Assembly: GCA_035267045.1 (NCBI GenBank)
Contig: DATFMH010000198.1
Location: 1-8,379, forward strand
Direction: 5' to 3'
Origin: DATFMH01 sp035267045
GTDB taxonomy: Bacteria > Bacteroidota > Rhodothermia > Balneolales > DATFMH01
DNA length: 8,379 bases
The position numbers and the translations under genes are program-made. The first letter of the stretch is position 1. The number at the start of each line of letters is the position of its first letter. Positions 1-6,463 of the stretch are shown one piece after another. The notes under the pieces are model-generated. The model was not told the DNA's origin, searched no databases, and saw only the letters and a list, made by a program, of their open reading frames with translations.

Positions 1-1884
1 GAACCCGGTGTCGGTAAGACCGCCATTGCTGAGGGTTTGGCATTGAGAATTATCAAACGCAAGGTTTCACGAGTACTATACGACAAACGTGTGGTAGCTC
101 TTGATCTGGCCGCACTTGTAGCCGGCACAAAATACCGGGGACAGTTCGAAGAACGCATGAAGGCGTTGATGAACGAACTGGAGAAAACCCCAAATATTAT
201 TTTATTCATTGATGAGCTTCACACGATCGTTGGAGCCGGCGGAGCCAGTGGTTCACTCGATGCTTCCAATATGTTGAAACCGGCATTGGCCCGGGGTGAA
301 ATTCAGGCAATCGGTGCCACGACATTGAATGAGTATCGTCAATACATTGAAAAAGACGGTGCACTTGAACGCCGTTTCCAGAAAATAATGGTGGATCCTA
401 CTTCCACGGAAGAAACACTCGAAATTTTAAAACGAATAAAAAGTAAATACGAGAAGCATCATAGTGTAAAATACTCTGACGAAGCTATTGATTCTTGCGT
501 TAAACTAACCGACCGGTATATAACCGATCACTTTTTACCGGACAAGGCTATTGACGCCCTGGATGAAGCCGGTGCTCGCGTTCACTTGTCAAATATCACC
601 GTTCCACAGCATATACTGAAGCTGGAAAATGATATTGAGAAGACCAGTGGTGAAAAAAACGCGATGGTCAAAAAACAGCGTTTTGAAGAAGCCGCCCGTT
701 TAAGAGATAAAGAAAAACGTCTCATTGAAGAACTCGAGATCGCTCAGAAAGTCTGGGAAAAAGAAAGTGCTGAGATTATCTACGACGTCAGTTCGGAAGA
801 CGTGGCTGAGGTGGTCGGAATGATGACCGGTATCCCGGTTAAAAAGATTACCCAGAATGAAGGACAGAAACTCACCAAGATGCGTGATGCCCTGTCATCG
901 AAAATTATTGGACAGGATGAAGCCGTTGAGAAGCTCACACGAGCTATCAAACGTACCCGTGCCGGACTTAAAGATCCGCAACGGCCAATCGGTTCATTTA
1001 TATTTCTCGGTCCTACAGGCGTCGGTAAAACGGAAATGGCCAAAGTTCTTGCCAAGTATCTGTTCAATATCGATGACGCGCTGATTCGTGTCGACATGAG
1101 TGAGTATATGGAGAAATTCTCCGTATCACGACTCGTTGGTGCTCCTCCGGGATATGTCGGTTATGAAGAAGGCGGTATATTGACCGAAAAAGTGCGCAGA
1201 AAACCATATAGCGTTGTCCTGCTCGATGAGATTGAGAAAGCTCACCCGGATGTTTTCAACCTACTGTTGCAAGTGCTTGACGATGGTGTATTAACCGACA
1301 GTCTTGGCCGACGTATCGATTTCAGGAATACGATCATTATCATGACATCCAATATTGGAGCAAGAGATATTAAGAATCTCGGTCAAGGTATTGGTTTTGA
1401 TGATGCTGAGGCTACCTTCGATTACGCCAAGATGAAGAGTACCATTCAGGATGCCCTGAAGAAAGTTTTCAATCCGGAATTTCTGAATCGCGTCGATGAT
1501 GTAATTGTATTCCGTCCACTCGAGAAGAATGATATCTTCAGGATTATCGACAATCTTACCGAAGATCTCTTTAAGCGGATCAGCAATATCGGTTACGACA
1601 TAGAGATCACGAAAGGTGCCAAAGAATTCCTGACCGATAAAGGATTTGATCAGAAATTTGGTGCCCGGCCGTTGAAACGTGCTATTCAGAAATACGTGGA
1701 AGATGAACTGGCGGAAGAACTCCTGACCAAGGAACCGGAAGCCGGCTCAACAGTCCGTATCAAAATGAATACGTCACGCGACGGACTGACTTTCGAATGG
1801 AAGGAACCCACAGGTTCTTCGAAAAGTAAGTCAACAGGAAAAGATTCCGATGAGGAAGAAAAATCGGAAGAGGCCAAAGCCTGA
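1..1884 (+). CDS. clpC: ATP-dependent Clp protease ATP-binding subunit ClpC, 5'-truncated by the window edge
   Basis: Hsp100 AAA+ unfoldase that threads proteins into the ClpP protease chamber in the cytoplasm. The frame is open from base 1, where EPGVGKT is the first Walker A motif, so the N-terminal repeat domain lies outside the window; 627 residues are visible. In order: first Walker B ILFIDE (visible residues about 67-72), a UVR-type segment rich in Lys/Arg/Glu (about 220-246), second Walker A GPTGVGKT (337-344), pore loop GYVGYEEGG (384-392), second Walker B VVLLDE (405-410), sensor-1 MTSN, FLNRVDD with the likely arginine finger, and sensor-2 GARPLKRAI (554-562). The tripeptide IGF (about 464-466) sits where ClpC/ClpX carry the ClpP-docking loop. 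The short UVR linker, rather than the long ClpB coiled coil, and IGF favour ClpC over ClpB. The C-terminus is a Ser/Lys/Glu-rich acidic tail, probably disordered. Transcription ends at the adjacent terminator. Confidence 0.96.
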   Translation, partial: EPGVGKTAIAEGLALRIIKRKVSRVLYDKRVVALDLAALVAGTKYRGQFEERMKALMNELEKTPNIILFIDELHTIVGAGGASGSLDASNMLKPALARGEIQAIGATTLNEYRQYIEKDGALERRFQKIMVDPTSTEETLEILKRIKSKYEKHHSVKYSDEAIDSCVKLTDRYITDHFLPDKAIDALDEAGARVHLSNITVPQHILKLENDIEKTSGEKNAMVKKQRFEEAARLRDKEKRLIEELEIAQKVWEKESAEIIYDVSSEDVAEVVGMMTGIPVKKITQNEGQKLTKMRDALSSKIIGQDEAVEKLTRAIKRTRAGLKDPQRPIGSFIFLGPTGVGKTEMAKVLAKYLFNIDDALIRVDMSEYMEKFSVSRLVGAPPGYVGYEEGGILTEKVRRKPYSVVLLDEIEKAHPDVFNLLLQVLDDGVLTDSLGRRIDFRNTIIIMTSNIGARDIKNLGQGIGFDDAEATFDYAKMKSTIQDALKKVFNPEFLNRVDDVIVFRPLEKNDIFRIIDNLTEDLFKRISNIGYDIEITKGAKEFLTDKGFDQKFGARPLKRAIQKYVEDELAEELLTKEPEAGSTVRIKMNTSRDGLTFEWKEPTGSSKSKSTGKDSDEEEKSEEAKA

Positions 1885-1908
1885 TTGATTAGCCAATAAA
1901 GTAATTTT

Positions 1909-1946
1909 AAAAAAGGCTCGTGTAATTGTTTGCACGAGCCTTTTTT
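1909..1946 (+). terminator. Intrinsic terminator of clpC
   Basis: A perfect 8-bp stem, GGCTCGTG (1915-1922) with CACGAGCC (1933-1940), has a 10-nt loop. It is preceded by six A (1909-1914) and followed by six T (1941-1946), which extend the stem and supply the U-tract. It lies 24 bp after the clpC stop. The A-tract on the other side means it could also work in the reverse direction, but no convergent gene is visible. Confidence 0.93.
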
Positions 1947-2166
1947 ACTAGAACGCAGATTCAGCGGATTACTTTAAAAAAGACGACAGAAACAACCTGA
2001 CAGCTTGGTTTTCCGGATGCCGGATACCGTAACAAGGTTTATGTATATTAAGTTATTATGTTATTGAGTGTATTAAGATAGTTTCCTTCTATGTCTTCTG
2101 TCGTCCAAATAACTTTAAGTATTTGAAGTACTTATCTTTACCAACTACCAATAAAAACGCTCTGGT

Positions 2167-2254
2167 TGTCAATTCGAGCGGAGTCTCACAATAATATTTT
2201 TTTGTTAGCGGAGTGCGGTGACGAAGGAATACCGGTGACTATCGGGGCAATCCC
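2167..2254 (+). repeat. Degenerate dispersed repeat, TGTCATTGCGAG...GGGGCAATCYC type, copy 1
   Basis: It begins TGTCAATTCGAGCGGAGT and ends CGGTGACTATCGGGGCAATCCC-like (2233-2254). The end matches the reverse complement of 3835-3908, which shares CGGTGACTAT and CGGGGCAATC, and the beginning resembles TGTCATTGCGAGG at 8051. The ends are an imperfect inverted pair (CATTG / CAATC). An AT-rich stretch (2189-2203) interrupts this copy. No coding capacity is seen. Repeats with the termini TGTCATTGCGAGG and GGCAATCTC are familiar from many bacterial genomes; the family assignment is from memory. Confidence 0.6.
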
Positions 2255-2373
2255 ATTCTATAGCACTGCCATAAGCGATATGAACGGCAGGTGAATTGCC
2301 CTAATAACCTAAATAACCCACATTTATGGAAATCCAGGTAATAACATAAACTTAGAAACGCACGTGCCTATGA

Positions 2374-2436
2374 TCACGAACCCCCACTTTCATCTCCCCC
2401 GGGGGAGAAGTTGGGGAGTCGAATCCTTCGGACTCG
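2374..2436 (+). repeat. C-rich repeat with a CTCCCCCGGGGGAG palindrome plus a small hairpin, copy 1
   Basis: Positions 2374-2413 run TCACGAACCCCC, then CTTTCATCTCCCCCGGGGGA, then GAAGTTG. The reverse complement of 3732-3769 matches almost throughout, with a few substitutions and a 2-bp length difference. Positions 2394-2407 are a perfect 14-bp palindrome. Just downstream, 2420-2436 folds as CGAATCC, loop TTC, GGACTCG, with one A/C mismatch. No T-tract follows, so a terminator is not supported. Confidence 0.7.
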
Positions 2437-2484
2437 GCTTATGATTCCTATTATTGTTAATCGATCGTTCAGAATGTTAAAATA

Positions 2485-2515
2485 ATTGATTTCGTGTAAA
2501 ATCAATAAATATAAT
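2485..2515 (+). promoter_or_regulatory. Candidate sigma-70-type promoter overlapped by an 8-bp inverted repeat
   Basis: TTGATT (2486-2491) and TATAAT (2510-2515) are separated by 18 bp, upstream of the methyltransferase gene. The -35 candidate lies in a perfect inverted repeat, ATTGATTT (2485-2492) and AAATCAAT (2499-2506), which could be an operator. The inferred transcript would have a leader of roughly 210 nt. The region is AT-rich, so a chance match is possible, and the lineage may use a different promoter consensus. Confidence 0.35.
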
Positions 2516-2731
2516 AAGTTCCGATGGAACTCACTATCAGTTCTTTTTTCTCTTTACTCTTATCACTATTCTCTTTTATCTATCGAAGCGCTTTGTATTT
2601 AATTGAATATTACGATATTTTCACCCTGTCTAATAACTATTTTTTTTTCAATAAAAGCGTAACCTGGATCAATCTGCAAATAGTGTTTACTATATTGTAT
2701 TGGCAATCAGTTACCATAAATAATTTAATGC

Positions 2732-3556
2732 ATGAGTAAAATAGCTTATGATCCGGTAAAGGATCGTTTCGCTTCACAAATTCGACACGGACATTTTTTG
2801 CGAACCGTCTTTTACCGGCTGCTTGATATGTTCTTTTTACGCGGCTGGTATGTACGTGATATTCTAAGAAAATTGTGGCGGGATCATTATAAAAACAGTA
2901 AACAGTGGAAACTTCTGGATGCCGGCTGTGGATTCGGTCAATATGATAGTTTTTTGCTCCGCTCTTTTTCAAATGTTTCCATAAAATCAGTTGATGTTAA
3001 AGAAGATTACCTGAGTGATTGCCGCAATTATTTTAAAAAGGAGATGGCTCAGGACCGCATCAAATTTGATTATGCCGATTTACTTGAGTTTCACCAGGAA
3101 CCGGAATTTGACGCCGCTCTCTGCGTGGATGTTCTTGAACATATCGAAGATGATGTACGTGTGATGACGAATATTGCCAACAGTTTAAAAGATGGCGGTC
3201 ATTTCGTCATGCACTCCCCCTCTCATATCGCCGGAGAAGATGCCGGGGAAGATGAGTTCTTTGTAGAAGAACATGCCCGTGCCGGTTATTCTAAAGAAGA
3301 GCTTGAAGAAAAACTGCGTAAAGCCGGTTTTAAATCAGTAGATATTAAGTATACCTATGGTACGTTCGGCCATGCAGGATGGGTTATACTGATCAAATAT
3401 CCTATGTTGTGGCTCACTCGTGCCGGATTAGCTGTTATGCCGGTATTATTTCTCTATTACCTGATTACACTTCTGCCCGGACTGTTTCTACTGCGTCTTG
3501 ACATGATGAGTAAAAACGATGTGGGCGCGGGAATTTGTGCTTTGGCGCAGAAATAG
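2732..3556 (+). CDS. Class I SAM-dependent methyltransferase with a C-terminal membrane segment
   Basis: Predicted to transfer a methyl group from S-adenosylmethionine; the substrate is unknown. The 274 residues show motif I LLDAGCGFGQ (61-70), the acidic post-I strand SVDVKEDY (86-93), the motif IV region FDAALCVDVLEHIEDD (126-141) and the later strand GGHFVMHSP (155-163). This is the Methyltransf_11/23-like layout. After the catalytic domain, residues about 231-257 are strongly hydrophobic (AGLAVMPVLFLYYLITLLPG), suggesting membrane attachment. ATG is the first possible start because TAA lies in frame at 2726-2728; no Shine-Dalgarno is visible. The stop codon TAG at 3554-3556 is also the first TAG of a 7-bp tandem array. 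Neighbouring glycan genes suggest a role in modifying surface polysaccharide or its lipid carrier, but that is inference. Ubiquinone/menaquinone-type methyltransferases are an alternative fold match. Confidence 0.88.
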   Translation: MSKIAYDPVKDRFASQIRHGHFLRTVFYRLLDMFFLRGWYVRDILRKLWRDHYKNSKQWKLLDAGCGFGQYDSFLLRSFSNVSIKSVDVKEDYLSDCRNYFKKEMAQDRIKFDYADLLEFHQEPEFDAALCVDVLEHIEDDVRVMTNIANSLKDGGHFVMHSPSHIAGEDAGEDEFFVEEHARAGYSKEELEEKLRKAGFKSVDIKYTYGTFGHAGWVILIKYPMLWLTRAGLAVMPVLFLYYLITLLPGLFLLRLDMMSKNDVGAGICALAQK

Positions 3557-3588
3557 TTAGTAGTTAGTAGTTAGTAGTTAGCAGTTAT
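3554..3588. repeat. 7-bp tandem array, TAGTTAG units, starting in the methyltransferase stop codon
   Basis: Four perfect TAGTTAG units (3554-3581) are followed by CAGTTAT. The first three bases are the stop codon of the preceding gene. Because 7 is not a multiple of 3, the TAG in the unit occurs in all three forward frames, so the array is closed to translation. The same unit is amplified at 6138-6179. Confidence 0.95.
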
Positions 3589-3591
3589 TAT

Positions 3592-3647
3592 AATTAGTAA
3601 TTAGTAATTAGTAATGAATAATGAATAATGAGTAATTAGTAGTTGTC
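3592..3647. repeat. 7-bp tandem array, AATTAGT / AATGAAT / AATGAGT units
   Basis: Eight consecutive heptamers in one register: AATTAGT three times, AATGAAT twice, AATGAGT, AATTAGT, and a divergent AGTTGTC. The register is shifted by two bases from the preceding array. Two further heptamers, GAATACA and GAAGACA (3652-3665), follow after a 4-bp break and recur at 6217-6230. Confidence 0.9.
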
Positions 3648-3679
3648 AAACGAATACAGAAGACAAAAAATAAACGTCT

Positions 3680-3729
3680 CGTTCCCGGGCTTCGCCCAGG
3701 AACGTACAAATGGACACTCTGTGTCCATT
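3680..3729. repeat. Two-hairpin repeat, copy 1 (hairpins A1 and B1)
   Basis: A1 (3680-3704) pairs CGTTCC with GGAACG and GGGC with GCCC around a TTC loop, with one C/A mismatch. B1 (3709-3729) is a perfect 9-bp stem, AATGGACAC with GTGTCCATT, around a TCT loop. The same order recurs at 7810-7856 and, in reverse orientation, at 8164-8217. The layout, one long hairpin with a CTCTG-like apex then a GGAC..GTCC hairpin, resembles a dispersed REP-like family that I recall from several bacterial phyla. No T-tract follows, so neither hairpin is a standard terminator. Confidence 0.85.
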
Positions 3730-3731
3730 CA

Positions 3732-3769
3732 CAACTTCTCCCCTGGGGGATGTAAGAGGGGGTTCGTGA
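3732..3769 (-). repeat. C-rich repeat, copy 2 (inverted relative to copy 1)
   Basis: Read on the minus strand, this matches 2374-2413: TCACGAACCCCC at one end, CCCCCAGGGGAGAAGTTG at the other, with a similar centre. The two-hairpin repeat lies directly beyond it, as the small hairpin does at copy 1. Confidence 0.75.
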
Positions 3770-3834
3770 ACAAAGATTAGTGCTTAAATTATGGTTTTAG
3801 TTACCTTTTATAACACGTATGCAATACAACAGAA

Positions 3835-3908
3835 GGAGATTGCCCCGAAAGTATCCGGGATTCCATAGTCACCGCGTCAGTCGTATTCACTCCTTCCTCG
3901 CAATGACA
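3835..3908 (-). repeat. TGTCATTGCGAGG...GGCAATCTCC-type dispersed repeat, copy 2
   Basis: On the minus strand it begins TGTCATTGCGAGGAAGGAGT and ends CGGGGCAATCTCC. The termini form an imperfect inverted pair. It shares CGGTGACTAT and GGGGCAATC with copy 1 at 2167-2254, and its first bases with copy 3 at 8051. It is non-coding. The gap to the C-rich repeat (3770-3834) weakly resembles, in reverse, the spacer at 2320-2373, so the whole right flank looks like an inverted copy of the left flank. Confidence 0.75.
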
Positions 3909-3913
3909 GTCAG

Positions 3914-3937
3914 GTCGTCTGTCGTCAAAAAAATATA
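3914..3937. repeat. Two GTCGTCW heptamers with a conserved A-rich tail, upstream of the glycosyltransferase
   Basis: GTCGTCT then GTCGTCA, followed by AAAAAAATATA. The 17-base stretch 3921-3937 matches 6427-6443 at 16 positions; both sit shortly upstream of a gene start (31 bp here, 20 bp before gmhA). The rest of the leader (3938-3968) is AT-rich, with -10-like strings (TATAAG, GATAAT at 3947-3957) but no clear -35. Confidence 0.75.
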
Positions 3938-3968
3938 GAATTACATTATAAGATAATTGTAAGTAGTA

Positions 3969-5117
3969 TTGTCTTCAGAAAATGATAAATATCGCATAGC
4001 CATTATTGGAACGGCCTGGCCCTACCGGGGCGGACTTTCCGCCTATAATGAACGGTTGGCCAGGGAGTTAATCAGGATGGGCCATGAAGTAACTATTTAT
4101 ACATTCACGTTGCAATACCCAACCTTCCTTTTTCCGGGGAAAAGCCAGTATTCAGATGATTCAGCACCTGGAGATCTAAAAATAGTCAGGAAAATAAATT
4201 CCGTTAATCCATTCAACTGGATAACAGCAGGACTGTCCATTCGTCGGACATCGCCGGGTATTGTTATTATAAAGTATTGGCTGCCGTTCATGGGCCCGGC
4301 TTTTGGTACAATATTACGATTAATAAAACGCGGGAGGCGAACAAAGGTTATTTCAATACTGGATAATGTAATACCCCATGAAAAACGTCCGGGCGACACC
4401 TGGTTTACACGATATTTTATTAAGGCCTGCGATGGTTTTATTGCCATGAGTAAACAGGTATTTAACGATCTTAAAACGTTTACGGACAAACCCGCGGAGC
4501 TTGTCCCCCATCCTCTATACGATCACTTTGGAGAAATAATATCAAAAGATGAGGCACGTAAACATCTGAATTTACCCTGGAAAGAAAAAATTATCCTGTT
4601 CTTCGGATTTATTCGACATTACAAAGGCCTGGATCTGTTGCTTGAAGCAATGAATGATAAACGAATTAAAGATGCCGGAATAAAATTACTTATAGCAGGC
4701 GAATTTTATGAAGATGACAAACCTTACCTGGAACTCATCGAAAAATATAAATTAAAGGATAAGGTGATACTCAAAACGGGGTTTATACCTGACAATGACG
4801 TCAAATATTATTTTTGTGCTGCGGATTTAGTGGTACAACCCTATCGATCAGCCACCCAAAGTGGAATTACACCGATGGCTTATCATTTTGAACGCCCGAT
4901 GATCGTTACTAATGTAGGCGGACTGCCGGAAATTGTGCCCGATGAAAAAGTCGGGCTTGTAGCGGATCCCGAGCCAAACGCGCTTGCGGATGCCATATTG
5001 AAGTATTACAACATTGGCGAACAATATTTTATTACCTACATTAAAACTGAAAAACAAAAATATAGCTGGGACCGTATGGCCCGTTCAATAATCTCTTTAA
5101 GTCATGTTCAGAAGTAA
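3969..5117 (+). CDS. GT4-family glycosyltransferase
   Basis: Predicted retaining GT-B glycosyltransferase using a nucleotide-sugar donor at the cytoplasmic face of the membrane to build a surface glycan. The 382 residues begin with the N-terminal Rossmann strand and Gly-rich loop YRIAIIGTAWPYRGGLSAYNE (8-28). The C-terminal half has FFGFIRHYKGLDLLLEAM (211-228), LLIAGEFYE (240-248), and the donor-site region around SGITPMAYHFERP (298-310) followed by NVGGLPEIV (315-323). The usual acidic EX7E donor motif is replaced by a Gln/Ser/Thr-rich segment before it, which I recall from Bacteroidetes-type relatives. The start is TTG: an in-frame TAA lies at 3960-3962 and the next in-frame ATG is residue 37, which would delete the Rossmann strand. 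No Shine-Dalgarno is seen. Its last 14 bases overlap the kinase gene, implying co-translation. Donor and acceptor are unknown; heptose is a guess from context. Confidence 0.9.
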   Translation: MSSENDKYRIAIIGTAWPYRGGLSAYNERLARELIRMGHEVTIYTFTLQYPTFLFPGKSQYSDDSAPGDLKIVRKINSVNPFNWITAGLSIRRTSPGIVIIKYWLPFMGPAFGTILRLIKRGRRTKVISILDNVIPHEKRPGDTWFTRYFIKACDGFIAMSKQVFNDLKTFTDKPAELVPHPLYDHFGEIISKDEARKHLNLPWKEKIILFFGFIRHYKGLDLLLEAMNDKRIKDAGIKLLIAGEFYEDDKPYLELIEKYKLKDKVILKTGFIPDNDVKYYFCAADLVVQPYRSATQSGITPMAYHFERPMIVTNVGGLPEIVPDEKVGLVADPEPNALADAILKYYNIGEQYFITYIKTEKQKYSWDRMARSIISLSHVQK

Positions 5118-6129
5118 AGCACCATTACGTATAGGCCTTGCCGGTGGCGGCACTGATGTCAGCCCTTATGCCGACATTCATGGCGGGGCCATATTGAATG
5201 CTACCATCTCGCTATACGCATATGCTTCGATTGAACTGATACCGGAAGATAAGATTATCATCGAGGCCATTGACCGGTCTGAAAAGCAGGAATTTCCTCT
5301 TCAACCTTCGTTACCTGTCGACGGGACCCTTGACCTGGCTAAAGGAGTCTATAACAGTATTGTGCGAAAATATGAACCCGATCTGCAAGGATTCAGGCTC
5401 AGTACATTCGTGGAGGCGCCGGCAGGATCCGGACTGGGTACCTCCTCTACTCTTGTTGTTGCTATACTTGGTGCATTTGCCGAATGGCTCAACATACCTC
5501 TGGGAGAATATGACACGGCCTATTACGCCTATGAAATCGAGAGATGTGACCTGAATATGGCCGGCGGCCGGCAGGATCAATATGCCGCTACATTTGGCGG
5601 GGTTAATTTCATGGAATTTTATGATAACGACAAAGTGATCGTTAATCCATTACGTATCAGGCCCGAATACCTGCATGAACTCGGACATAACCTGTTGCTT
5701 TACTATACATCCACGAGCCGTTTGTCCTCAAATATTATTGAGTCACAGAGCCGAAATGTGATTAATAAGAATGAAAAATCTATTGAAGCCATGCATCGCC
5801 TGAAAGACCAGGCCCGGATGATGAAAGAAGCCTTGCTGAGAGGCAGGGTTGACGAAATGGGTGAAATACTGGATTACGGTTTCCGGCATAAGAAGCAGAT
5901 GACAAAAGGAATATCCAATCCGCTAATCGAAAAGATGTATAAAACAGCGATGAAAGCCGGAGCGACAGGCGGTAAAATATCCGGTGCCGGTGGCGGTGGT
6001 TTTATGACTTTTTATTGTCCCGGAAATTCACGATATGCGGTCATGAAAGCGATGAAACATTTTGATGGTTATTTTAAACCATATCAATTCGTAAATCACG
6101 GACTTATAACCTGGGATATAGGCGGTTAA
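5104..6129 (+). CDS. hddA: GHMP-family kinase, probable D-glycero-alpha-D-manno-heptose 7-phosphate kinase
   Basis: Predicted to phosphorylate heptose 7-phosphate at C1 to the alpha-1,7-bisphosphate, step two of GDP-heptose synthesis. The 341 residues, a usual HddA length, carry the N-terminal motif KAPLRIGLAGGGTDVSPY (5-22), the GHMP ATP loop PAGSGLGTSST (106-116), an acidic-residue region with GGRQDQYAATFGG (154-166), and the C-terminal KISGAGGGGF (291-300). GHMP kinases also include galactokinase, mevalonate and fucose kinases; the GGGTD start and the neighbouring isomerase and nucleotidyltransferase favour HddA. This kinase type, rather than the ribokinase-type HldE, points to the GDP-alpha rather than the ADP-beta heptose route. 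The start overlaps the glycosyltransferase end by 14 bp. The stop TAA falls in the first degenerate unit (GGTTAAC) of a 7-bp tandem array. Confidence 0.88.
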   Translation: MFRSKAPLRIGLAGGGTDVSPYADIHGGAILNATISLYAYASIELIPEDKIIIEAIDRSEKQEFPLQPSLPVDGTLDLAKGVYNSIVRKYEPDLQGFRLSTFVEAPAGSGLGTSSTLVVAILGAFAEWLNIPLGEYDTAYYAYEIERCDLNMAGGRQDQYAATFGGVNFMEFYDNDKVIVNPLRIRPEYLHELGHNLLLYYTSTSRLSSNIIESQSRNVINKNEKSIEAMHRLKDQARMMKEALLRGRVDEMGEILDYGFRHKKQMTKGISNPLIEKMYKTAMKAGATGGKISGAGGGGFMTFYCPGNSRYAVMKAMKHFDGYFKPYQFVNHGLITWDIGG

Positions 6130-6190
6130 CAGTTAACAGTTAGTAGTTAGTAGTTAGTAGTTAGTAGTTAGTAGTTAGTAGTTAGCAGTT
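6124..6190. repeat. 7-bp tandem array, AGTTAGT units, starting at the hddA stop
   Basis: Units in one register: GGTTAAC, AGTTAAC, six perfect AGTTAGT (6138-6179), AGTTAGC, and AGTT, followed by a T-run. Variants at both ends with identical units inside is what local slippage expansion of a degenerate array would give. The hddA stop (6127-6129) is inside the first unit. Confidence 0.95.
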
Positions 6191-6198
6191 TTTTACAC

Positions 6199-6251
6199 AA
6201 TTAGTAATTGATAAAAGAATACAGGAGACAGAATTTAGAATTCAGAAAATG
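6199..6251. repeat. Degenerate 7-bp units, AATTAGT and GAATACA types
   Basis: AATTAGT and AATTGAT (6199-6212) are followed from 6217 by GAATACA, GGAGACA, GAATTTA, GAATTCA and GAAAATG in one 7-base register. GAATACA plus GRAGACA recurs at 3652-3665 in the same position relative to the array before it and the hairpins after it, so the whole block is a second copy of that module. Confidence 0.75.
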
Positions 6252-6258
6252 AACTTCT

Positions 6259-6299
6259 CGTTGCCGGGCTCTGCCCTGCAACGAACGGGTGGACACGCT
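6259..6299. repeat. Two-hairpin repeat, copy 2 (A2 intact, B2 broken)
   Basis: A2 (6259-6283) pairs CGTTGC with GCAACG and GGGC with GCCC around a TCT loop, with one C/T mismatch. Relative to A1, the fifth pair is swapped from C-G to G-C on both sides. GGACACGCT (6291-6299) is the left arm of hairpin B without its partner. The rest of the gap (6300-6391) shows a TTCTCCCTGG fragment (6367-6376) recalling the C-rich repeat, and nothing else I can name. Confidence 0.8.
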
Positions 6300-6391
6300 G
6301 ATTATGAAAGGCACAAAGGAGTGACGATTGACAATGAAGACGAACCCGGCAGTTTTGGCTCCAAATTTCTCCCTGGCTAGCGAAGCGCCCG

Positions 6392-6443
6392 GTCGTCAGT
6401 CGTCAGTCGTCAGTCGTCAGTCGTCAGTCGTCAAATAAATATA
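6392..6443. repeat. 7-bp tandem array, six perfect GTCGTCA units, upstream of gmhA
   Basis: Six identical units fill 6392-6433, followed by AATAAATATA. The last unit plus this tail matches 3921-3937 at 16 of 17 positions. The array ends 30 bp before the gmhA start codon. TATAAA at 6440-6445 could be a -10 element, but no -35 is seen at normal spacing. Confidence 0.95.
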
Positions 6444-6463
6444 AACTTTTAAACCAGCTTTAA

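Larger units (their letters stand above)
1947..2731. other. Gene-poor region between clpC and the methyltransferase gene
   Basis: No convincing gene is seen in these 785 bases. The segment 1947-2160 shows little apart from a 10-bp inverted pair, GACGACAGAA (1982-1991) and TTCTGTCGTC (2096-2105); the second arm lies in two 7-mers, GTCTTCT and GTCGTCC (2093-2106), that resemble the arrays found upstream of later genes. A degenerate TGTCATTGCG-type repeat follows (2167-2254), then a C-rich repeat with a small hairpin (2374-2436), then an AT-rich stretch with a promoter candidate (2485-2515). An open frame at 2524-2739 is rich in Phe, Ile and Tyr and looks like translated AT-rich DNA. Confidence 0.6.

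Noticed and set aside
37..39. TTG at 37 as the clpC start
   Set aside because: The frame is open upstream and encodes the Walker A motif, so this TTG is an internal leucine codon.
1..1884. ClpB disaggregase
   Set aside because: The long ClpB middle coiled coil is absent, while a UVR-type linker and an IGF ClpP-docking tripeptide are present.
2524..2739. Open frame for a 71-residue hydrophobic protein overlapping the methyltransferase start by 8 bp
   Set aside because: Its composition (Phe, Ile, Tyr, Ser, Leu) is what AT-rich pyrimidine tracts give when translated; no ribosome binding site, no recognisable membrane topology or family.
2637..2972. Minus-strand open frame across the start of the methyltransferase gene
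   Set aside because: It is antisense to a clear methyltransferase domain and shows no motif.
3680..3729. Rho-independent terminator for the methyltransferase
   Set aside because: The hairpins are stable but no T-tract follows either of them; copies 2 and 3 also lack one.
2167..3908. Composite transposon carrying the methyltransferase
   Set aside because: No transposase or target duplication is visible; the inverted flanks are reported only as an observation.
5104..6129. Galactokinase, mevalonate kinase or fucokinase
   Set aside because: These share the GHMP motifs, but length, the GGGTD start and adjacent gmhA/hddC-like genes fit the heptose kinase better.
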